Shown here in pieces: positions 10,617 through 19,966 of a DNA stretch of 26,493 nucleotides. Within the stretch, counting starts at the first letter, position 1; the number at the start of each line of letters is the position of its first letter. The stretch covers positions 33,349-59,841 of the forward strand of contig JAMYWO010000092.1 of the NCBI GenBank assembly GCA_024220525.1, given 5' to 3'. Position numbers and translations under genes: made by a program. The notes below the pieces were generated by a model. That model saw only the letters and a program-made list of their open reading frames with translations, was not told where the DNA came from and searched no databases. Source of the stretch: Cochliopodium minus. Taxonomy: Eukaryota > Discosea > Himatismenida > Cochliopodiidae.

Positions 10617-11954
10617 ATGGAAAAGATTAAAATTTTGACATTCAATATTAGAAACACCACTGATCGTTGGTCAGAGAGAAAACCACTGTTATATAGCGTC
10701 CTAAAAAGAATAGATGCTGATGTGATGGGTTTCATTTCATAACGCTTTCCAATTTAAAAATTTAAATTTTTATATTTATATACATATCAGGTTTGCAAGA
10801 AGTATGTTATACAAATGAAAATCAAGAAAAACAAATACAAGATTTATTTCATGATGTAAGTATTCATTCGTACCAATTGAAATTTTATTGAGGGGATATA
10901 ATATTTATAAACAATCAATTATAATATCCTCTTTTATAAACATATTATCAACCCAAAAATAAATGCAAATTCATCCAAATTGAATTGACCTATCAAATTA
11001 ATCAACATTTCTCAAAATATAGGATCCATTGATAGCGAATAGAACCGAATTGGAAAAACCATGGTTGCTGAAAAATGATAAAAGCTTTAGAATCGATGGG
11101 AATAGCATTCTTTCAAAAGAAAAGAAATTCAAAATCCTTTCACATGAAAAAATGTGAGCGCAATAATTCAAAAAAAAAAAAAAAAAAAAAAGAATTGACT
11201 CTCTAATTAATCTCCCTTTTTTTTCAAAAAAAAATAATAGGAAACTAAATAGATGGAGATCAACCCAAAGATTAGTTTTACAACTTAAAAACGGTTTGAA
11301 ATTTTCTGTAATAAATCTACATTTGCACCATATGGTTGGAGATCAAAAGAGTAAAAAAAAGAAAAGAAAAAGAAATTCAATTCCAAAATAATAAATGAAA
11401 AAACTTTTTTCTCTTTTAAAAGTAAGGTTGGAACAAATAACAAAGATTGTTGATTGGAACGAAGAAAAAGATTTGAACGAAAAAATAAACTTCAATTTGG
11501 TGATGGGTGATTTTAATTCTCCTCCCTCCGAAGAAGCATACATAGAAATGTCCAAAAGGTGGAAAAATATTAAATTTTTTTTTTATTTTTATCAAAAATT
11601 TTTTTTTTTTTTATATAAAGGGGTTATCAATCATCCTATTTAGAAGTAAACAAAAGTGAACCTCTAAAAACTTTCCCTTCAGGTATAATTGCTCCAACAA
11701 TGGATATTGATGGAGGAGACATGGCCCTAGGCATCATTTTTTCCAGAATTTTTATTTTTATTCAGTTTTAATTAATTTTTTTCTTTTTTTGACAAGATTT
11801 CATTTTTTATCGGGTTTATGGTGGATGTGTTGTAAAAACAACATTTTCCAAAGTAGAAGGAGATCAACACTTGGAAAATGAAAAAACTGTTTATTCTTCA
11901 GACCACTATGCAATCCTATCAGAGTTTCTCATAAATCCAATTTCTAACATTTAA
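10617..11954 (+). CDS. Endonuclease/exonuclease/phosphatase (EEP) family protein
   Basis: Seven exons (10617-10728, 10791-10855, 11023-11153, 11241-11350, 11423-11558, 11621-11730, 11797-11954), all in phase, give 273 residues ending in TAA. The metal-dependent EEP (DNase I-like) fold is shown by LTFNIR near the start, LQEV (metal-binding Glu, about residue 41), DGNSILSK, INLHLHH, MGDFNSPP (catalytic Asp/Asn) and the final SSDHYAI (Asp-His pair). All expected catalytic residues are visible. The length matches the small stand-alone members rather than Nocturnin, APE1 or inositol phosphatases with extra domains. No signal peptide is visible, so it is probably cytosolic or nuclear. The substrate cannot be told from sequence: nucleic acid, phospholipid head group or phosphate ester are all possible. 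The sixth intron appears to use a GC donor. The gene is convergent with the PH/SH2 gene, about 120 bp away. Confidence 0.92.
11731..11796 (+). other. Probable non-canonical GC-AG intron in the EEP-family gene
   Basis: The exon ends in CCCTAG and the intron opens with GCATCA and closes with ACAAG. Splicing here joins MAL to DFIFYR, which matches the EEP family, where an Asp and a (Y/F)IF strand follow this point, and keeps phase. No GT lies between the conserved coding residues and the intron body. An upstream GT at 11682 would also keep phase but would remove the conserved APTMD segment. Confidence 0.75.
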
Positions 11955-12075
11955 AATTTTCGTGAAAAAAAAAATTTATATTTGAAAAAAAAATTTTTAA
12001 AAAAGAAATATTTTAATTTTATTTATGTTATTTTTATATAAATATCCCCAAAAAAAAAATATCTGATTTCTCATT

Positions 12076-15000
12076 TCAATTAGAATTTTTTTGGTTGATT
12101 ATTGGTAAACTTAATTCAGAAGCACTGGTGATTAGTCTTCTGACCACCTCATCATCGTTCGGATGGCTTTCGAAATTCTCAAACTCATCTTCGTCTGACT
12201 TGTCTTGTTTATACTCCAAAACTAATTGATCCAATTCATTCATTATGTCACTTTCATCTTTTTAAAAAAATTTCAAAATAAAAAAAATATAAAATATTAA
12301 AAAATAAAAATTTTAAAAAATAAAAAAAAATAAAAATAAAAATAAAAAATAAAAAAAATAAAATATAATCTCACTCAAATTTAAATTTTTCTTTTTCTTC
12401 TGAATTCTCATCATAGTCAGGTATTTCTGAGATCAGAATTAAGATTGTATTTTTTCTGTTTTGCCCAAAGAAGAGTCCAAGTTGTCATCATCTTTATCGT
12501 CGATGCTGACACCAACAACTCCTCGAACTGAGGATACTTTGAAAATAGCTACAGAAGTATTGTTAGTTTCTTCTTGATTCTCTGTTAAAGTTTTTTTAAT
12601 AAAATAAAAAAATAAAAAATAAAAAAATAAAAAAATAATAAAAATATAAAAATAAAAATAAAAATAAAAATAAAAAAATTAAATGAAAAAAAATAATAAA
12701 AAAATAAAAAGAATAATAAAATATTAAAAAATGAATAAAAATAAAATAAAATAAAAATGTCTAAAAAAATAAAATCAAAAATCAAAAAAAAAAAATAAAA
12801 ATAAAATAAAAAATAGAAATAATAAAAATAATAAAATAATAATAAAACTTTATAATTAAATGAATAAATTTTTATATTTTTACCAACATATTCTTCTAAC
12901 ATTTCCTCATCACCAATGAGTGTATAATCTATCACGGCTATTAGGGAGGAGGAAATCGGATAGTATTCATCAAGCTCCGACAACTCAGAGGTGGACTTTA
13001 ACGAAATAGAAGTGGAGTAGGGTCTAGCAATCACTTGTAATTCATCAGAAGAATGTATTTCCTCATTGTTGATTTTATCATAATCGATGTTTATGCTCGT
13101 ACTTAAATTTCTGTTTACTCTCATGGTATTTCTGATTGTGTTTGTTCTGTTTCTGTTTCTGGAAATGTTTGTGTTTGCGTCTGTAGTGCTGGTGTTCGAG
13201 ATGTCTTTGTCTTCATTGAGATATTCATCCGTTAAGGCAACACTCACGTCGTAAAGAATAGAAGAATTGATTTCACTAAAATTATTTTTGTTATTTGAAA
13301 GATTATTGTTATTATTTTGAGAAAGAAGACCGTCATTTTTATTATTGTTATTATTATCATTATTTTTATTATCATCATTAGATATATTAGGAGGAGTTTG
13401 ATTATCTAAATTAATATTTCCTCCTACATTTCCATTACTCATATTGACACTCTTACTTTTATTGTTATTTACATTTTCATTTAAATTTCTGTTTCCACTC
13501 GAGACAAGAGAAGTGTTGCTCCTAGAAACTCCCAACTTGTTAAAAGGATCCACCCTTCGGACCACAGTCGCGTTTCTTTTAGGATCGTTGCTAAAATTGG
13601 AGCCCAAAGGCAAGACAATGACCTCTTGGTCCAACTGGAAGGTATTCATCTGATAGGACATCTCAGACTCTTCCGATTTTATAAGTTTTTCAAGTAGAGG
13701 AACTTGTTTTTGTTTAGCGGAAGAATAAGTTCCTATTATCTTGTTCGATTTTATTATTGAAATGATGAGGCTGGACAAAACAGTATAAGCCCTTCTTGAT
13801 GTGTGATAATAAAACAAGTCTTTGCAGGGATCTCTCATTATAGGTACATGTCTTACTTTTCCCGAGGTGACGCAAGTAAGGACTATCATCATTCCTTCTT
13901 TGTCGAATTTTTTGATCCACACCATAAATGATCCGCTCGGAGAATTTACTAATGTTTTTTCGACTTCCCCTTCGGACATCACTCCACAATAAAATTTCAT
14001 TATTTTCACAAACTTTTTTAAAGAAATTAAAAAATTAAAATAAATTAAGAAATAAAAAATTTAAAAAAATTAATAAATAAAAAATTTAATTTTATTTTTT
14101 ACAATTTTAGATGATTTTTTTAGTGGTCCGAATAGTCTAGTTAACCGTAAAACTTGGTCTAAATATATTTCCTTGAATGACAAAAGATTGTCCATACTAT
14201 GAAGAGCAAATCTCAAATGCAGCTTTTCTATTTCGTCAAATTTTCTTTAAAAAAATTTTGAACAACAAAAAATACAAACTTAAAAAATAAAAAAAAAATA
14301 AAAAATTTTCTTACAATTCATAATGATTTGATAATGATGTTATTAATTCTACAAATGAAACTGATGTCTATTGTGTTCAAATTTAATTAAAATTTTTCCA
14401 TGTTTTTTTTTTTAAAAAAAAAAAATTTTTTCTTTACTCTGCTTCCAAAGGATCCTTTCCAAAAATTGAGATCATCTTTTTGATCTTCAAGCAATCCTTG
14501 TTGTATCACTTTATTACCTTTTTTTTTTAAAAAAAAATTTCAGAGAAAAAAAATAAATCTTTTTTTTTTTTTTTTATATTACATTCATTAATCCACGAAT
14601 CTCTATCATCCCCATCTTTAAAATCATTCAAAATTAAAAATGACATTTATTAAATCGGAGTGATATTTTTATTTTCTCTTTTCATTTAATTCTCCTATTT
14701 TCTTTATTGATGCCTTACCATAACTTTGCATCACATAAGTTCTTCTCGCAGGATGCATCACCAGAAAACAATTTAGTTTTCCATTTTTGATCAGTGCATC
14801 CCACAATGGAATAAACCCCAATGCCTTTGTTCCCTATCAAATTTAAATATATTTGAATTTAAGTAATGTATATTTGAATGAATCTTAAATTGATTGATTT
14901 TGAAAAATTATTTGTTTACTTTCTTTGTGAAATAATATAGGCATCTTGATTTACTATCCAATACAAAATATCTTTTCTTCCAATTTTTCACTTTCTCACC

Positions 15001-15231
15001 CTTTTATCGTCAAATATATCCAATGATTCAGTGATAAAAAAAATTTTTGAATTTTGGAAATTACAAGTTTTGATAATATTCCTGATCATTTGATTCAATG
15101 ATTAATTTTCCTTCTTTTGATGATATTTTTTAATTTTATTTGTTACCTGTTTTTGCACGTGAATTTATTGATGTTTCATTTGGAAAATGGAAAGAATCCA
15201 GAACAATATCTATTTTATCCGAACTGAACAT
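12076..15231 (-). CDS. PH domain plus Cbl-like EF-hand/SH2 protein with Asn-rich tail
   Basis: Eleven exons: 15147-15231, 15065-15110, 14920-15000, 14719-14833, 14583-14615, 14438-14517, 14315-14367, 14103-14244, 12884-14012, 12375-12581, 12076-12250; about 715 residues. A PH domain (about 40-125) shows GEKVKNWKKRYFVL, then HPARRTYVMQSY and a closing helix GDDRDSWINE. Next, NFWKGSFGSR and FALHSMDNLLSFKEIYLDQVLRL match the EF-hand-like part of the Cbl tyrosine-kinase-binding region. An SH2-like domain (about 216-300) follows, with GSFMVW and GKVRHVPI. The βB5 Arg expected in FLVR is Trp here (about residue 244), so classic phosphotyrosine binding is doubtful. The rest is low-complexity: Asn-rich, then acidic. 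No four-helix bundle or RING is seen. Homopolymers at 15068-15071 and 12450-12455 each need one more base. The PH domain suggests membrane recruitment. The ATG at 15231 is the best, not certain, start. Confidence 0.8.
12601..12840. repeat. Intronic low-complexity A/T tract (sense strand TTTTTA/TTTTA repeats)
   Basis: The intron between exons 12884-14012 and 12375-12581 of the PH/SH2 gene is almost wholly short A-run/T units, including a run of AAAAAT copies near 12645-12675. It reads through as poly-Phe/Tyr in one frame, which is an artefact of the repeat rather than protein. Confidence 0.8.
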
Positions 15232-15566
15232 TTCAATCAAATAAGAATTGATATTTTTATTTTGAAATTTGCAGAGTGACTATATTTTTTTTTTTATATA
15301 TATATATTTTTTCTCCTTTTTGATAATGGATTTAAAGTTCAAAAAAAAAAATTTATTAATTATCCAATTTAGCAAACAAAAAAATGCTTTTTACCTACAA
15401 ATAAGACATTATTTTTTTTTTTTTTAAAGATGAATTGTAGTGTTAATTTTAATTAGCAAAAGGATCTATTATTATAATTATAAATAAAAAAAAAATAAAA
15501 AAAAAATTTCTTCAATTCGATCTCCTTTTTCTTTATTATTTCTTTTAATTGAGTATATATAAACCG
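15232..15566. promoter_or_regulatory. Divergent intergenic region (PH/SH2 gene and RhoGEF gene)
   Basis: About 335 bp separate the two divergent start codons, so both promoters should lie here. A TA dinucleotide tract sits near 15296-15308. TATATATAAA at 15554-15563 ends three bases before the RhoGEF ATG, too close for an ordinary TATA box unless initiation is unusual. Nothing else is recognisable. Confidence 0.45.
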
Positions 15567-18500
15567 ATGAACGAAAACCATAATAAAGAAAGCAATAAGA
15601 GAGCTATTGCTAAATTCGATTATAATGGTTCAGAAATTCAAAACAATTTGTTATCTTTCAAAAAAGGGGATTTATTGGAATTATTGGAAACAAATGAAAC
15701 GAATTGGTGGAAAGCAAAAGATTCAAATGGAACAATCGCATTGATACCTGCAAATTATGTGAAAGAAATAGAAGAAGATTTAAATGATAGTACCGAAAAT
15801 ATGAATATAAATGTGGATCCAAACAGACCATTAAAAAAAGGTAATATAAAAAGAAATAGAAGAGATATCTCTTTTAATTTTTTATTACTTCTCTTCCTCA
15901 AATAAAAAAAAAGAGATATTTATTTATATTTTGCCAAATTTGCCTCACAAATTTATATTTTTCCCACAGTAATAAAGATAAATATGAATTTATTGAAAAA
16001 AACACCACCCAACGAACCTGCTCCATTATCTCCAAAGCCAAAGAAATCACCTCCCAAACCTCCACAAGATGATAATAATAGTGAAGTGATTAATGAGAGT
16101 ATAGAGAATGGAAATGGAAATATGAACATATCTCCACAAATCCAAGATAAAACAGGGATACCAACCAAAAATAATAATTTGAATAAAAATCTGAAACAAG
16201 TTAAGGATACATCTCCCTTGAATCCTCCAAAAAAGGTGATCAATCCAAATCTTCCTCAAAATACATCCACAACCAATATAACAGGAGAGAATCTCAATGT
16301 GGTGAAAGATCCATCATCACCTGGTGTGAAGAGCCCAATGAAAAATAATGGAGTATTAAAAAATCCAAATAAAAATCCACTTAAAAATCCAAACAAAAAT
16401 CCTGGTAGTGGTTCTCCAATTAACAAAAATGCAATACCTGTCAAAAATCCACATAAAAATACTCCAAATGTAAATCCTAATTATCCTCATACTCCTCCAC
16501 CATCACCTCCTCATTCTCCAAAAGAAGAAAGAAAAACATCACCATTGAAAAATAATATAAACAACAGCAATAACAATCTCCTTATCGATAATAATAGCAA
16601 TAAACAAAATAATAAGGATAATGGTGTAAATAATATTAATGATAATGGGATAGGAGAAAAAAAATTGCCTCCCGTACCAACACCTCCTTTGAAAACCGGC
16701 AATAGCAGCAATGATCTTAAGAATTTGCCTCCTGTGCCTACTCCACCATCAAGAGGCAACAGCAGCAACGATCTCAAGAATTTGCCTCCCGTTCCAACAC
16801 CTCCAATCAAAAATAATCTGAATATCAGCAACAATAATCTGTTGAATGAGCAAAATTTGCCACCCCCAATAAAAAATAACTTTGGCAATCAAAATAATAA
16901 CAATCCAACGAATATTCCTCCACCAATCACGAATATCCCTCCACCTATCACGAACATTCCTCCACCAATTACGAATATCCCTCCACCTATCACGAATATT
17001 CCTTCACCTATTCCATCACCCATTCAAAGGAACACAGATACTCAGATAATAACAGAATCAGATACCAATACTTCTCAAAAGGAGATGAGCATCTCTGAGG
17101 ATGAGGTCACCATCTCGGAGAACTCAATCGAAATTGAATTGTCGGAGCAAGAAAAAAAACTTTTGAAAATGAAGAAGCAGTTGGATTCCATATTGAATGA
17201 AATACAACAATCTGAAAGAGCATTTTGCAAAGATGTTGAAATATTAATTCAGGTAAATATTTTATTTTATAATATTATGAAATCTACTTTGATTATTTTA
17301 AATTGATTAATTTTATTCCCTTTTCATATTAACAATTAGATGTACAAAACACCGTTGGAATCTGAGATCAAACTCATCAGCTCCAAAGATATCACATCGA
17401 TATTTGCGAACATAAACCAAATTCATGGTATCAACGAAGAATTATTGAAGGTAATCCAAAAAAAAAAATTAAGATATAATTTTGTTGTGACAATTTTTTT
17501 TTATTAAACTTTTATAGGAGCTCGAAAAAGAGAAATCCCCAAAAAACGTTTCAGCTGCCTTTGTAAAAATGGCAGAATATTTGAAAGTATACTCTATTTA
17601 TTGCGCCAATCAAGATCTCTCCCTCAGCACTGTCGAAAGTCTCATGGAGAAGAACAAAGAGTTCAAGTCTTTTTTGCTGGAGAACGAAAGCAAGTTTTTG
17701 AGTAGAGGTCTTCCTTTGAAAGCTTTTCTCATCAAACCTGTACAAAGAATTTGCAAATACCCTTTGTTATTGAGAGAATTAATTAGATCTCTTGGTAATA
17801 ATTTTTTTTAATTAAATAGTATTTTTTTAAAAAAACAAAACTTCATTTTTCATTTTATTTATTTTTCGTCATTTAATAATTTTTGTTAATAAAAAATAAT
17901 TTATTTGTAGAACCATCTGAACCTGCAAGAGAAGATTTAGAGAAAGTTTCTATCCAAATAGAAAATGTTGTGAAACATATTAATGACAAAAGAAGGCTCC
18001 AAGAAGGGTTGAAAGGAGTGATAGACGTTTCAGAAAAATTGGTTGGGGTAAGTTTTATTTTAAAATTTTTTTTTTAAAAAAATTATTTGGGAAATTTTTT
18101 TGTTTTTTTTTATTTTTGTTTTTTATTTTTATTTTTATTTTGATCATAGTTTAAAAATATTGTCAAAAAATCGAGACTGTTTATTTTTGGTGGGAATGAA
18201 GTAACTTTCAGCGAAGTTTTTCGCATCAAAAAGGATGATGGAGAGGGAGGCATAAAGAAGGAGGTTAAACACAAAGAGGGGAGAATGATTTTCTTGTTCA
18301 ACGACATGGTCTTGCTTTGCAAACCCGAAAAGAAGAAAGGAAAATTAAAAGTGATGGAAAAAATAAGTATAAAATTTTTTTTTATTTTTGATAATAATTT
18401 TTATTTTTATTTTTATTTTTATTTTTATTTTTATTTTTATTTTTATACTTTTATTATTTTTATTATTTTTGTTTTTATTTTTATTTTTTATTTTTTATTT

Positions 18501-19732
18501 GTATTTTTTATTTTATTATTTTTATTTTTATTTTTATTTTTATTTTTATTTTTTATAAATAGAAATTTCCAATTTGCGTGTTGAGGATTATGACAAACAT
18601 GACCCTAACGAAATCAAAGTAAGGACTTTGGAGACAGAGAAGCAGACCTATCGATGGGTGTTTCAATGTCGAGACAACTTTATAAAAATAAATTGGATGG
18701 AAAAGTTCGAAAGTGTTGGGGCAAAGAAAAAAGTAAAAAAAAAATAGTTTTTTTTTTATTTATTATTTAAAGGGAAAAAAAAATTATATTTCAAATTTTT
18801 TATTAATATTAATATTAATGGAAAAAATATTTTATTTCAATCTTTTTTTAATTTTTTTTTTGTAAAAAATTAGCCAAGAGATCTTGAAAAATTGGAAGTT
18901 TTCAATACTGACATGGAACTAGAAAATCTCAAAATAAAAATCCAAAAAATCGAACAAAGTTTCATCGACATAGAAAAAGCCACTCTTCTCCTTCAAAAGA
19001 GAATAGAAAAGAGTGAACAAATAGAAGCTACTTCCGAAAAGGCCGCCAAAAATTCTCTCGAAAAATTTCAGACTTTGAAATGTCCTACCGCTTCTTTTTT
19101 CTATCAAGCCAAAGAATTGAGGTTTGATGTCATTGAAGCCAACAAATTGTTTGAAATTGTTCAGAAGAAGAGTTCGGAGTTATCTACTCAAAATACAAAC
19201 CAATCTATTTTTAACAGTGTCGATGATATTTGCATTGGTAAATTCTTTATTTGTTAAAATTAAATTTCTGTTTATTTTTTTTTTTATTAATAAATTTTAT
19301 TTAAATTGTTTTTCAAGATTTTTAGATTAATTATTTATTTATACAGGACAGTCTAAAGAAGAACCTGCCCCTAAAAAAACTCCTCACAAAATTGGAAATT
19401 ACAACAGCAGCACTTTGACTAGCTCCATGCAAAACGTCAACAACCGTCCCGAACCTCCAAACGGAAAGTTCAACAAAACTCCCAAAAAGATCGTCAACAA
19501 AAAACTCAACCTAGGAGGAAGTGAAAACACATCAAGACAAAGATCTGGCACTAGTGGTAATATTGTTGCTGTTAAAAAACCTAACAGTGGATTGTCCAGT
19601 TGTGAAGAGAGTCTCAAAATTTTGGATGTCAAATCTGTCAATTTTTTGGAGCAAATGACCAAATACAAGAAGAATGTCAGGGTCAAAATCGTTATTTTGG
19701 ACAAACTTGTTAAACAGCTTGCCAACATGTGA
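15567..19732 (+). CDS. SH3-proline-rich-DH-PH Rho guanine nucleotide exchange factor
   Basis: Nine exons (15567-15840, 15970-17252, 17340-17450, 17518-17794, 17911-18047, 18150-18366, 18563-18732, 18874-19237, 19347-19732), all in phase, give 1072 residues ending in TGA. The SH3 (about 13-70) has AKFDY, NWWKAKD and IPANYV. A long Pro/Asn-rich region (about 95-400) carries tandem repeats. The DH domain (about 495-690) starts at SERAFCKDVEIL and contains the key FLIKPVQRICKYPLLLREL helix. The PH domain (about 700-825) has GRMIFLFNDMVLLCK. A helical, coiled-coil-like segment (about 825-940) and a basic tail follow. DH-PH proteins load GTP on Rho/Rac GTPases at membranes and drive actin remodelling. 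The many PxxP sites could bind the protein's own SH3 or partners. Which GTPase it serves cannot be told. The ATG at 15567 is the first in frame before the SH3. Confidence 0.97.
16665..16805 (+). repeat. Coding tandem repeat, three copies of LPPVPTPP
   Basis: Three copies of LPPVPTPP are spaced 19-20 residues apart, the first two followed by a GNSSNDLKN spacer, within the RhoGEF proline-rich region. DNA copies differ at several silent sites, so the repeat is not freshly made. PxxP spacing fits SH3 ligands. Confidence 0.9.
16911..17009 (+). repeat. Coding tandem repeat, NIPPPIT, four full copies plus one variant
   Basis: A 21-bp unit encoding NIPPPIT is repeated four times and followed by a diverged NIPSPIP. 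Copies alternate in their third-position differences (copies 2 and 4 resemble each other), hinting at growth by duplication of a two-unit block. Confidence 0.9.
18398..18447 (+). repeat. Intronic (ATTTTT)n microsatellite in the RhoGEF gene
   Basis: The intron 18367-18562 holds a near-perfect ATTTTT tandem tract, with a second one near 18521-18555. The repeat strand is T-rich on the sense strand, as in introns of the minus-strand genes here. Confidence 0.9.
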
Positions 19733-19966
19733 TATAATCATTTGGATCATTCAAATTTGATCTCTTTTTTTTTATTATATATTTTTGGGGAAAACCTAAA
19801 AAGAGGATAGATTCAAAATAAATTTTGTAATTCATTTTCTCCATTTTGAAATTTAAAATAAATTGTTTTTTTTATTTTTTTATTTCAGAGAAATTATGAA
19901 ATGTGAAAGAAATATAACGAACAATTCAATTTAAAAAAAAAAAATTGAACTCTTTTGTTTCAAACA

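Noticed and set aside
14583-14646. ATG at 14646 as the start of the Cbl-like gene
   Set aside because: An acceptor at 14616-14617 and the upstream PH exons give one continuous PH domain ending in GDDRDSWINE, so the gene begins further upstream.
15554-15563. TATATATAAA as a TATA box for the RhoGEF gene
   Set aside because: It ends three bases before the ATG and the whole region is TA-rich, so position and background both argue against a firm call.
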